From positions 87,694 through 151,693 of the forward strand of contig NZ_JJMU01000061.1 of NCBI RefSeq assembly GCF_000757725.1: a stretch of DNA of 64,000 bases. Direction: 5' to 3'. Made by a program: the position numbers and the translations under genes. This document shows, piece after piece, positions 55,501-63,419 of the stretch. The DNA comes from Sphingobacterium deserti (lineage in GTDB: Bacteria; Bacteroidota; Bacteroidia; Sphingobacteriales; Sphingobacteriaceae). The notes below the pieces were generated by a model. It was not told the origin of the DNA. It ran no database searches and saw only the letters and a program-made list of their open reading frames with translations. The stretch's first letter is position 1. The number at the start of each line of letters is the position of its first letter.

Positions 55501-58500
55501 CGTACCCAAGATGATAATGCGCTAATTTTCCCGGCAGACCTCTCGCCTAATAATACACAATTGCTCTCGTTTAAAGCGATTACCTACGCTCATGCCGAAC
55601 CTTCGCCGGGCGTGACCGCTATTGTGCCTGTGAAGACAATCGCGAAAGATTTTTTAACAGACGTCGTCGAAGAACGTACGATGGAATACGGCGAGTATTA
55701 CCTTCCCTCCAGCACAACGACAGTGATCAACAATGGCTATGCCACGACAACCACTGTTTTAGCCTATGCACACAACATTGCCGGTACGGGGAGAGATTAT
55801 TATGTGGGTCGGCCGACGAGCAAAGTAGAAATTGTTCAAGCCTACGCCGATACCAAGCAGCAACACGAGGAGTATACCTACGATGACCATCTGTTAACAG
55901 CTAAAAAGACGTATAACAGAGATGGCTCAGGTTGGGTGCAGGAAGCCTATGAACACGATGTTTTTGGTAATATTGTTAGCAAGACAATCTCCAATAGCGT
56001 GGATGCCATGACCCAAACCGATACCACTGCATATGAACCTATGGGGCGCTTTGTGGTTAGGAAAACGGACAATCTAGGGCTGGAAACGCAGATCAGCTAT
56101 AATGATTTGGGACAGGTGCTAACCCAAAACGACCCCTCGGGCATGATTCAGACCAACGTGTATGATGGCTGGGGCAAGATGCTTTCTTCGCAAACGAACC
56201 TGGGCGGTACGACAACATATGTCTACCAAAAAATGACCGACAAAGGCACGCGGGTAACGGAACAGCTGCCTGATGGAACCACGAAGACGGTCTTTACCAA
56301 TAAACTGGGGCAGCAGATTAAAAGCAGACAGCGTGGGTTTAATAGTGCGGGATATGTGATTATTAGCGGTGATCTACACTTGTCTACAGATCCGGAACAA
56401 AATAATCTAATATCAACCCTAACGGTGTATGACGACCTGGGGCGAAAAGTTATGGAGTCGGAGCCCCACCGCGACAGAGGTCCCGATAAATGGAATACAG
56501 TTAGTTATGACGATAGCGTATTCCCTACTGTAGTCACTGCGCTTGCTTTTACAGGAAAGCAAATGCGTAGCCGGCAGGAGGGGCGAACGAGCATTGCGGA
56601 AGAATCAAACGGTTATCTACGGGTTAACAAACAAACATCCGATCCCCTTGGAAATGTACTTTCTTCGGAAGACGCGGGTGGTATTATTAACTTCTCGTTC
56701 AACGCAGCGGGCGAGCAGATCAGCGCTCAATATGTAGACAATACCGTCCGAACAGCCTATGATGCCTGGGGGCGGCGATCGCTTTTCGCCGATCCTGCCA
56801 ATGGGGAATACAGCTTTGCCTACAACGGCTTTGGTCAGATCACGAAAGAGGTCAGCCCAAAAGGATATAAGGAGTACCGTTATAACGACAAAGGGCAACT
56901 GATCGAACAGATTGAAAAATCAACAGAAGATGGCATTACCGACAAGACCATTAACTATCGCTATGATGCTAAAGGGCTTTTGTTGGAGCAGTCTGGCACC
57001 GCAAACGGTGAGCCATTCCGGACGTTGTTTACCTACGACAGCTATGGCCGGTTGCTGGAAAACCGGGAAGAAAGCTTCGGCCGCGTTTATATGCAGCGCG
57101 ATATCCAATATGATGATAAATCCCGGATTGTGTCCTACGTAAAAAGTCTGCAATCTGAGGGCGTTGAGACGCTGGCACGCATTCAGCATAGCTATGACCC
57201 CTGGAGCGGTCTGCTGTTTAAAATCAACGATGCCGATACCGGCAGGGAGCTATGGCGTATAGACGAGAACAATCCCAACGGCCAGATCCTGCGGAGCAAG
57301 TTTGGCGAAACCCGCATCAAGAATACCTATAATGAGCAGAATATGCTGACGGAGACCTTGCAGGAGTCAAACCAAGGACGGATTTTGGGGCAGCAGTATG
57401 TATTTGACCCGGTTCGCAATGAGCTCAACAGCCGCGTGCGGAGCGGGAACATCGCGCTCACGGAAAGTTTCGCCTACGATAATAACAATCGGCTGGTGGA
57501 GTGGACTAACCCGGTAACGGAAGCGCAATCAACCAATACCTACGACATCCAAGGACGCATTATTGCGCTCGATAACATTGGTACAGTTCGCTTCGATAAC
57601 GCGGGGCAGCAATATAGGCCATCGGGCATAAAACTAAACAGCACAGGCAAGCAACATTACACCAATGACCTGATTCAGGAAGTTGTTTATAACGAAAACA
57701 GCGATCCGCGGCAGATCTTAGGAACGCAGGCCACTATTGCATTTGACTACGGACTTGGTGCTATGCGCCAGCGTGTGGTATTGAATGAAAAGGTGCCAAC
57801 TGGGAGCTCCAAAGGTCAACCAGCTGTGAGTTCTGGAGGCAGCTTTACCAAGTATTACAGTGCAGACGGCAGTTGTGAGGTCATCCGGAACAATGCCACC
57901 GGGGAAGAGAAGCACATCCTTTTTATTGGTGGCTCGCCTTATGAAAGTAGTATCGTATATTTGAAAGACTACGCAGAGCGTAGGGGTTCTTATAAATTTT
58001 TGCACAAAGATTATCTGGGAAGTATCCTGGCTATCAGCGATGAGAACGGGCTTTTGGTTGAGGAACGGCATTTTGATGCCTGGGGTAACCTGTCCCATGG
58101 TAGGATGGAATTGCTGGATCGTGGTTATACATCCCACGAGCATTTCGATCAAGTCGGCATTATCCATATGAACGGCAGGTTGTACGACCCAACCTTGCGC
58201 CGCTTTCTCAATGCCGACGCCAATATCCAAGAAATGTTCAATACCCAGAACTACAATAAATATGGGTATGTCCTGAACAATCCGCTTATGAATACAGACC
58301 CCAGCGGGCAGTTTTTTCTAGCTTTTTTGGGACTTTCTGCTTGGTTAACCGCTATTGTAATTGGGGCGGTTGCAGGTCTTGCCGCCTATACAGTGAATCT
58401 TGTAGTAACAGGTAATCTCGGTATGTGGAATCTTGGGGGAGCGTTGAAAGCAACCTTCTTCGGTGCCGTATCCGGAGCAGTTACTTTTGGTATTGGTTCC

Positions 58501-59358
58501 CTTTTCCGCGCTGCAGCAAGCTTTGGCAATGCACTACTGCAAGCAGGTGCTCATGGACTGTCACAAGGCGTTTTGGGGTTAGTCCAGGGGCAGAGCTTTC
58601 TTAGTTCGGCTATTTCCGGTTTTTTAGGAAGTTTAGGAGCTTACGGTTGGGGAAAGGCCATGAATTTACTTGGCTTGAGCCAATTCTCACAAAGCGCCTA
58701 CGGTACGATCTTATTCGGAGCGCTATCGGGCGGCGTTGGTGCGGAATTAAGCGGTGGAAACTTTTGGCAAGGTGCTATTGTTGGTGGTGTTGTTGCGGGA
58801 TTGAATCATGTGATGCATAGAATGGGTGGACCGGGAGACGATGAGTTGGCAAGCTTAACACCTGAACAAAGGAAACAACTGGAGCAATTAAAATCTGGAA
58901 CTAAATTGACAATTGAGCAATTACAAAAAACAGGATTAGATAAAATATTGGATAGTTGGATTGAGAGATCAGATTTAGGTAAAAGATTAAAACTCGGTAG
59001 TACAGATTTTATAGAAATCGGTGGCGAAATATATTATGATTATAAATTGAAAACCTTTGGAGGTATTAACGAGAATGAATTTAATTTTAGGTTTGTAATT
59101 ACTGCTTCAAAAGGTCTAGTGAGCGGATATTTTGGGGCTGCAGGAGGAGCCTATGTAGGCACTTTAAGTGCTACGTATGTCGGTTCGACCCTCGGTAGGG
59201 TCGTGGGGAGCTATGCGGGAATGTTAATCGGAGCTGCGGTTGGATTATATATTGATCAGACATATGTACGCGGAATTAGGTTCTTTGATCGATATATGAC
59301 CGATTTTTCTACTAACCTTCAAAACCAAGCTATATATAACATTGGAAACTACAGGTAG
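52549..59358 (+). CDS. SpvB/FG-GAP/RHS polymorphic toxin-like protein
   Basis: 2269 residues, no signal peptide. SpvB domain about 50-330 (SFHDTQGTIEVNGSG; YGWALSGVTGISRMGRS). Five FG-GAP/VCBS units: DFDGDGKLD (near 357), DVDGDGISE (535), DFNGDGCAD (613), DFTGDGKTD (668) and DLNKDGKAD (731). A TcaC/TcdB-like middle part, then many YD repeats about 1100-1700. RHS core about 1820-1917 (DYLGSILAISDENGLL; GRLYDPTLRRFLNADANIQE; DPSGQFF). After DPSG comes a Gly/Ala-rich membrane-like stretch to about 2090, then a variable tip with glycine zippers (GAAGGAYVG; GMLIGAAVGLYID). The shell resembles the B/C component of Tc toxins. No immunity gene follows on the same strand. Confidence 0.9.
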   Translation: MDNSTVIASVPNLDILPTEAEDQHIKREISTLSNAPQALQAAVSYQEPSETPDTISFHDTQGTIEVNGSGQLQFTLPIALPPAVKSVAPQVNLLYSSGSGNGIAGYGWALSGVTGISRMGRSMDRDGEIRTIQFDYTDYYMFSGQRLILKSGEYGKDGAAYATEKYSNTKIRSIGENAERNGPAYFEVTFEDGSQALYGSSADARTPIEYNIVSWQDAQGNAISYSYTQANNVVAISRIEWGGNVRAGTPHFNSIVFNYLPRELREHSYANGTLFVQDNLLSAIEVYANNTIFKTYRLMYEKDDKGNRYQFLKSITESNAAGESANPVVFNYAKSSPGRWTRSSITNDKNQKLLYGDFDGDGKLDVIKYADAFKGCLRYENIYRPGDVTENDNSQTGYWESYCTEPIDYPAGIYHFGSVFDDDKPQRINVGSLISRAQLERAKVFNLKNAQGEILSRQGFFTYETLPSTTSLQPGRNDLLIKGYSLETDSETNTRQLKEEFVRTIRADQWDNTRPRDYENPREINHWLDTSIVEVHEIDVDGDGISELIFVLRDHMFWEEKDYGPGGQQQLPTIREDIVYRYLLVYPSESDPTRLANPIFLNPTTNFFDGNVYQGDFNGDGCADFIHFDSARRVYLTKFEQDASGNYYSYGSQFSDIRIDGFRSRAIVGDFTGDGKTDLLIPQAIDSEQWKLYISTGTGFRVQVLDGFQLYKESFDFKGDTHSRNISRQYFAQDLNKDGKADFLAFYSHMLFRYNQEETTTKFMILYHENKGIDAQGNVIFEKRNIDGSQLRGRRRYKMDWYPEEYDVYWTDVQPYASHFQKTDKPTLAHFSPLIGDFRINNFNENILVFREGSLVKYAHYSVADETYITAITQGGIVTQVKYDELDPQVNPGFYAAVKKEQYPYVEMDRLSRTFVVSQLQQENKKQDFKYRGFVAHVLGKGMLGFRQSARSSWYTDQLKDAKVWTGVEMDPLNEGLPIKEWTVRTQDDNALIFPADLSPNNTQLLSFKAITYAHAEPSPGVTAIVPVKTIAKDFLTDVVEERTMEYGEYYLPSSTTTVINNGYATTTTVLAYAHNIAGTGRDYYVGRPTSKVEIVQAYADTKQQHEEYTYDDHLLTAKKTYNRDGSGWVQEAYEHDVFGNIVSKTISNSVDAMTQTDTTAYEPMGRFVVRKTDNLGLETQISYNDLGQVLTQNDPSGMIQTNVYDGWGKMLSSQTNLGGTTTYVYQKMTDKGTRVTEQLPDGTTKTVFTNKLGQQIKSRQRGFNSAGYVIISGDLHLSTDPEQNNLISTLTVYDDLGRKVMESEPHRDRGPDKWNTVSYDDSVFPTVVTALAFTGKQMRSRQEGRTSIAEESNGYLRVNKQTSDPLGNVLSSEDAGGIINFSFNAAGEQISAQYVDNTVRTAYDAWGRRSLFADPANGEYSFAYNGFGQITKEVSPKGYKEYRYNDKGQLIEQIEKSTEDGITDKTINYRYDAKGLLLEQSGTANGEPFRTLFTYDSYGRLLENREESFGRVYMQRDIQYDDKSRIVSYVKSLQSEGVETLARIQHSYDPWSGLLFKINDADTGRELWRIDENNPNGQILRSKFGETRIKNTYNEQNMLTETLQESNQGRILGQQYVFDPVRNELNSRVRSGNIALTESFAYDNNNRLVEWTNPVTEAQSTNTYDIQGRIIALDNIGTVRFDNAGQQYRPSGIKLNSTGKQHYTNDLIQEVVYNENSDPRQILGTQATIAFDYGLGAMRQRVVLNEKVPTGSSKGQPAVSSGGSFTKYYSADGSCEVIRNNATGEEKHILFIGGSPYESSIVYLKDYAERRGSYKFLHKDYLGSILAISDENGLLVEERHFDAWGNLSHGRMELLDRGYTSHEHFDQVGIIHMNGRLYDPTLRRFLNADANIQEMFNTQNYNKYGYVLNNPLMNTDPSGQFFLAFLGLSAWLTAIVIGAVAGLAAYTVNLVVTGNLGMWNLGGALKATFFGAVSGAVTFGIGSLFRAAASFGNALLQAGAHGLSQGVLGLVQGQSFLSSAISGFLGSLGAYGWGKAMNLLGLSQFSQSAYGTILFGALSGGVGAELSGGNFWQGAIVGGVVAGLNHVMHRMGGPGDDELASLTPEQRKQLEQLKSGTKLTIEQLQKTGLDKILDSWIERSDLGKRLKLGSTDFIEIGGEIYYDYKLKTFGGINENEFNFRFVITASKGLVSGYFGAAGGAYVGTLSATYVGSTLGRVVGSYAGMLIGAAVGLYIDQTYVRGIRFFDRYMTDFSTNLQNQAIYNIGNYR

Positions 59359-59364
59359 ACATTA

Positions 59365-59400
59365 TAGCAAAGTGATCAGAGAACGCTGATCACTTTGCTA
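59365..59400. terminator. Bidirectional terminator after RHS gene
   Basis: Perfect 15-bp stem TAGCAAAGTGATCAG / CTGATCACTTTGCTA with a 6-base loop, between the convergent RHS and secreted-protein genes. Confidence 0.85.
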
Positions 59401-59417
59401 GTTAACTGCTATTTTTC

Positions 59418-60272
59418 TCATTTGAAATTATTAATCAAAGAGGTTAGCTCGGAAGATTTTGTCAAAATTGTAGTTGAAAATCTTAAACCATCCTTTGTAG
59501 TTTTTGCTACGATGTGATAACACGTTATCTTACGTCTCGTAAATTGATTTTCAATGTCGAATTCCAATTTTCCATGACCACTACTGGTGGGAGAAATTTC
59601 GATAGAATCTTCCGAGTTACTCAATTCTAAAGATACTGTAATATCGAAATATGCTATTCCGTTATTAATAGAGTTTAATTTGTATTTTGATTTGATATTG
59701 AATTCGATAGCCCCAATGCCTATAGCCGCCGAAGTCATCGTTGAAGATTTCTCAAAAAAATCACCTACTTTAATCGGGCTTTTCTGATAAATGATATCTT
59801 GCTGTCTAATTTGATTTTTCAAAGCCTCTTTTTCTTGAATACTTAATTTTTTATTAACAATAGAATCTACCTTAATTATGTTTTGAAAATCTTGTGTATC
59901 ATAAAAGCCATAAACATAGCTATCATAATGAGGGTTGTCTACCTCTGATGTTTCCCCATTGATTGTTTGACTTGCGCTGTAGTCAAAATATCTTGCGATA
60001 TAGGCGATTGAATCATTAACTCTATTTTTTGTTTCTGTAGATGATTTCCATGCGCTAATCCCTTCGATGGTAACCGGCGAGAATATCCCTTGTTCATACA
60101 ACTCGGCTGAGAGCTCGGTACTCCTCGCAACATTAACTACACTCTTTATCGAGTACATATTTTCAGACGAATAAATACGGTTTTCCTGGGGGACAAATTT
60201 AAAAGCTACTGTTTTTTGCCCGTTAGCAAATTGGCAGAATAACAGAAACGTTATCAGACATATTTTATACAT
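59418..60272 (-). CDS. Secreted hypothetical protein opposite the RHS gene
   Basis: 284 residues. Signal peptide KICLITFLLFCQFANGQ, cleaved near GQ|K. The mature protein is beta-rich with repeated Ser/Thr stretches (TSSGHGKLEFDIENQF) and no Cys in the lipobox position. No family is recognised. It is convergent with the RHS gene and set between the RHS gene and an orphan C-terminal cassette. That location makes a periplasmic immunity or target-protecting role possible, but orientation is unusual for that. Confidence 0.65.
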   Translation of the reverse strand: MYKICLITFLLFCQFANGQKTVAFKFVPQENRIYSSENMYSIKSVVNVARSTELSAELYEQGIFSPVTIEGISAWKSSTETKNRVNDSIAYIARYFDYSASQTINGETSEVDNPHYDSYVYGFYDTQDFQNIIKVDSIVNKKLSIQEKEALKNQIRQQDIIYQKSPIKVGDFFEKSSTMTSAAIGIGAIEFNIKSKYKLNSINNGIAYFDITVSLELSNSEDSIEISPTSSGHGKLEFDIENQFTRRKITCYHIVAKTTKDGLRFSTTILTKSSELTSLINNFK

Positions 60273-60624
60273 TTTTAGAGTTCTAATATATGTAAAGATA
60301 AATATTTGTTGTTGATTTAGGGGTTAATGATTTTATATTCTAATTTTTATGTAGTTGTATGTTTACTTTTTTATTAATGCTATAGGTTAGTTGCTTTATG
60401 ATAAAAGCAAATGATAACATTTTTGTTAATTTAGTATTTTACAAACAACATTTTGAAATTGAAGATGTGTATGTAGGTATTGATGAAGTTTTTTGAAATT
60501 ACATGAAGCGTAAAAATGGTGTCGTGGGGGAGACGAAACCGCGGTATCTTTTAGCAGCAGCCGATCGGGCAAATGGATAGAGACCCAATAAGATTGAGGC
60601 AACATCTGGGAGTAGTGAATGTAA
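60273..60624. other. 352-base stretch upstream of the orphan RHS cassette
   Basis: No supported gene on either strand. The minus-strand frame here is a shadow. It probably carries the promoter of the secreted-protein gene and is the joint at which the RHS sequence begins abruptly, near base 60635. Confidence 0.5.
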
Positions 60625-60729
60625 GTACTATACGCTTTTGGCATTGGTTCCCTTTTCAGCGCTGCAGCAAGCTTTGGCAATGCGCTACTGCAAGCAGGTG
60701 CTCATGGACTATCCCAAGGTATTCTGGGC

Positions 60730-61392
60730 TTGGTACAGGGACAGAGCTTTTTTAGTTCGGCGATTTCCGGACTGTTAGGAAGCTTAGGAGCCTTTGGTTG
60801 GGGGAAGGCCATGAATTCACTCGGCTTAGGGCAATTCTCACAGAATGCCTACGGTACCATTGTATTCGGAGCGATATCGGGCGGTGTTGTTGCGGGATTG
60901 AATCATGTGATGCATAGAATGGATTCGCCTTTGCCTAATGACGCCGAAGGAGAGGATCCACCGGGAAAGAAAAACGCAAATAGGATAGAGCAAGCAGCAA
61001 ACGTTGGTAAAGAGATAGGAACTTCTGCCGAACTTATTGAGGCAATAGATAAGAGTTTAAAGGGAAATAGTAAGGTTTTAGGAAAATTCGCGAAAGTTGG
61101 TGGATATTTATCTGCGGGCGGACAAATAATATATGATGGTGTTGAGTATTACAATGGAGAGATCAGCGGTTATCGTTTTAGTTTTCGATTTGGAGCGACA
61201 GTTACATCTGCCGTTGTTGGAGCAGAAGTTGGAACGGCAATAGGTGGTCCTGCTGGTTTTGTGGTAGGGACCACTATAGGAATTGGAGCTGGAGTTACAG
61301 AAAGTGCTTGGGATAATTGGTGGCCACAATTCAAGCAAGGTTTTAATGGATTTATAAATAGAGCTACAAATAATTGGATGCATTATAGATAA
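60730..61392 (+). CDS. Orphan RHS C-terminal toxin cassette (displaced tip)
   Basis: 220 residues if read from the TTG at MVQGQSFFSS; the same frame is open and homologous back to about 60637 but has no ATG there, and an ATG also exists near 60811. The first 65 residues match the region after DPSG in the 2269-residue RHS protein (FLSSAISGFLGSLGAYGWGK; AGLNHVMHRM) almost base for base, then sequence changes to a new tip: KVGGYLSAGGQIIYDGVEYY, RFSFRFGATVTSAVVGAEVG, IGGPAGFVVGTTIGIGAG, ending NWMHYR. 54 bases present in the parent are missing. Silent unless recombined; a classic orphan C-terminal module. Confidence 0.85.
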   Translation: MVQGQSFFSSAISGLLGSLGAFGWGKAMNSLGLGQFSQNAYGTIVFGAISGGVVAGLNHVMHRMDSPLPNDAEGEDPPGKKNANRIEQAANVGKEIGTSAELIEAIDKSLKGNSKVLGKFAKVGGYLSAGGQIIYDGVEYYNGEISGYRFSFRFGATVTSAVVGAEVGTAIGGPAGFVVGTTIGIGAGVTESAWDNWWPQFKQGFNGFINRATNNWMHYR

Positions 61393-61395
61393 TAT

Positions 61396-61905
61396 ATGGA
61401 TTTGAAAATATCATTAAAAAGTCAACTATATGCATTGAGAGAACTACTTATAATAAGTAATGTTTATTTTGGTCTTATTGGTTTTTTGTCTTTCAACGCA
61501 GAATTTAATTTGTTTAAAATATTGTTCTTTTCAACATTTTCTTTTTATTTTCTTGTTTATCTTCTTCCTGTAATTGTGTTGCATGTTAATTATTTAAATA
61601 ACACATATAAGCATGTCAGAGTTGAGCGAAATAAGCTAACCGTCAATAATGCTACTTACACAGAAAAGGAGATTGATAAGATTAGGATTTATGCAACATC
61701 ACAACATTTTAGTGATTCTGTTGGAGTTTCTGCCTTACCGTATAATGATTATTACTATCATATTGAAGTGGTTTTAAAAAATGGTAAAAAAATCAACCTC
61801 TCATCGCTGATAGATTATAAACTAGATACAATAATTACAGAAAACTTTAGGACTATTGAAATAATAGAACAACCGTCTACTTTTGTAATGTTGCTGACGA
61901 AATAA
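61396..61905 (+). CDS. Two-helix membrane protein, candidate immunity to orphan tip
   Basis: 169 residues, starting three bases after the toxin stop. Helices about 14-35 (LLIISNVYFGLIGFLSF) and 43-68 (FFSTFSFYFLVYLLPVIVLH). The cytosolic part (YKHVRVERNKLTVNNATYTE, then ... IEVVLKNGKKINLSSLID) has the strand pattern of bacterial PH-like domains. Direct downstream placement, small size and membrane topology suit an immunity protein against a membrane-active toxin. Not similar to a named immunity family that I know. Confidence 0.75.
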   Translation: MDLKISLKSQLYALRELLIISNVYFGLIGFLSFNAEFNLFKILFFSTFSFYFLVYLLPVIVLHVNYLNNTYKHVRVERNKLTVNNATYTEKEIDKIRIYATSQHFSDSVGVSALPYNDYYYHIEVVLKNGKKINLSSLIDYKLDTIITENFRTIEIIEQPSTFVMLLTK

Positions 61906-62024
61906 AAACTTAAAACAAGGACTCCATGCAAAAGCGAGTAGTTTTATCCGAAAAATAAAGTAAACTCATTTTCTAAAGGAATTAAACCCTATTTCCAATA
62001 TCAAACCAGAAACAATTTTACATC

Positions 62025-62588
62025 ATGGTAAAGCAACTGATTGTAATCGTTTTATGCATAGGTGTCGTTTCCTCTTGCGCTCCAACACTAAGATTAAGAG
62101 ACGGTCAGAAAATAATGCTCAAAAAATATCGAAATATCGATAAATTTGATCCTTCAATTTACGAGCAGATAGACACTAATTATCTTTATCAAGAAATCGG
62201 AACTTGTTATGCCGATCGTAAGGTAGGGAATATAAGAGATTTTAAAAAGGAAGAAAGGAATGTAAGAATTCAGTTCTATCCGAGAGGCTATTTGCGATTG
62301 ATAGCTTTTTCGGAAAAGCCCGAGGGGCCGGATCCAGAGGTTACCGGAGCTAGGGGTGTTATTTATAAAAAAGGCGGGAAGACTAAAATTGATAGGCAAA
62401 TTGCAGACCAAGACGGGACGCTACAACGGGGGATATTTTTAGTGAGAGTTGACGGAGATCGGATTTACGTCATGTACGCTCCCGTCGTTACAAATTATTT
62501 ATTTTTCGATAATAGCTTCGAATGCGATGTTTATCAGAAAGCAGAGAAAGTTCCTGAGGATTGGAAGAAATACAAGCCGGATTGGTAA
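62025..62588 (+). CDS. Lipoprotein of unknown function
   Basis: 187 residues; signal peptide ends VVSSC (Cys18), followed by APTLRLRDG. Mature protein has a YLYQEIGTCYADRKVGN, RNVRIQFYPRGYLRLIAFSE pattern, predicted beta-rich. I recognise no family. It follows the candidate immunity gene by 119 bases on the same strand, so it may belong to a second, partly lost cassette. Confidence 0.7.
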   Translation: MVKQLIVIVLCIGVVSSCAPTLRLRDGQKIMLKKYRNIDKFDPSIYEQIDTNYLYQEIGTCYADRKVGNIRDFKKEERNVRIQFYPRGYLRLIAFSEKPEGPDPEVTGARGVIYKKGGKTKIDRQIADQDGTLQRGIFLVRVDGDRIYVMYAPVVTNYLFFDNSFECDVYQKAEKVPEDWKKYKPDW

Positions 62589-62932
62589 GTGAATTTTAGT
62601 AATGTCAAGTAACATGCATAACCGACTATCCCATCGCACATCCTTTCCGTCCTTTGCCAGGACAGGGCATTCCTTTTGTAGGGCAAAAGGAACCAAAACC
62701 CCGTCGCTTGAAACCTTTGCAAGGGATGGCTTGTGCTATAGAAAGTAAAATGTAATAAATAATACGTAATAAAATGTACACACAGTACCATTTCTATATA
62801 CTAAGTACTAAATACTACAATCTATAAAAGATGCGACATGTTGGTTAATAAAGGGGAGTGCAATTGTATCTATTCGGTTGATCGGCCCCCTTCGAGCTAG
62901 GAACTGATTAACGGCGCTCTACGTTCCATTGC

Positions 62933-62953
62933 GGCCCGTCCCGGGTAGGGACA
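62933..62953 (+). repeat. Left arm of inverted repeat around the DUF1493-like gene
   Basis: GGCCCGTCCCGGGTAGGGACA here is matched in reverse complement by the arm at 63576-63597 with one or two changes. Confidence 0.6.
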
Positions 62954-62964
62954 TAGCGGTGGGT

Positions 62965-63018
62965 TTTTCTTAGCTCGGCAATTTCCGGTCTGTTAGGAAG
63001 CTTAGGAGCTTACGGTTG
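62965..63018 (+). repeat. 54-base RHS C-terminal relic
   Basis: TTTCTTAGCTCGGCAATTTC through GGAGCTTACGGTTG repeats the segment encoding SSAISGFLGSLGAYG of the main RHS gene and of the orphan cassette. It then jumps to unrelated sequence that leads into the next gene. No frame is kept. Confidence 0.85.
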
Positions 63019-63074
63019 TCAAATATTGGATACAAGACGTAAGCTGACACTTTATAACACACAAATTATATACA

Positions 63075-63419
63075 ATGGTATTATCGATGGAAAATAGAAA
63101 TTACAATATTGTTATAAAATATATATCAAAGGAATTTGGTATTAAAGAAAGAAAATTAGGAGCTTATACGTCCCTTTCCGATTTAGGTTTGGATGGGGAT
63201 GATGTTCTAGACTTTTTGCTTGAATTTTTTGATTTCTTCGAAATTGAATATGAGGATACAAACTACAAAGCATTTATCCCGCGAGAAGGGGGGGGTATAG
63301 GCAAAACTTTGTCAAGTATATTTAATAGAAAAGTGAGGCGATCTGATAATGAGATTTTTATACAGGATTTGGTGATATCGTTGGATAAAAAGAAGTGGTG
63401 TAAAATTTGGATTAGCTAA
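63075..63419 (+). CDS. DUF1493-like acidic protein (candidate immunity)
   Basis: 114 residues (an ATG four codons later gives 110). ACP-like start: helix, YTSLSDLGLDGDDVLDFLLE, then FFEIEYEDTNYKAF, a Gly-rich loop and IQDLVISLDKKKW. This order (DLG-x-DGDD, phenylalanine-rich helix, then KW near the end) is that of DUF1493, which is often found beside contact-dependent toxins as an orphan immunity gene. It sits directly after the RHS relic, as an immunity gene would after a lost tip. Confidence 0.75.
   Translation: MVLSMENRNYNIVIKYISKEFGIKERKLGAYTSLSDLGLDGDDVLDFLLEFFDFFEIEYEDTNYKAFIPREGGGIGKTLSSIFNRKVRRSDNEIFIQDLVISLDKKKWCKIWIS

Larger units (their letters stand above)
62589..63074. other. 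486-base stretch with repeat fragments and an RHS relic
   Basis: No supported gene. Contents: a Sphingobacteriaceae-type scrap (ATCCTTTCCGTCCTTTGCCA) also found near 63490, the left arm of an inverted repeat, and a 54-base RHS relic adjoining the next gene. Confidence 0.6.

Noticed and set aside
60426..60680. 84-residue minus-strand frame
   Set aside because: Runs opposite the start of the orphan RHS cassette and looks like a shadow.
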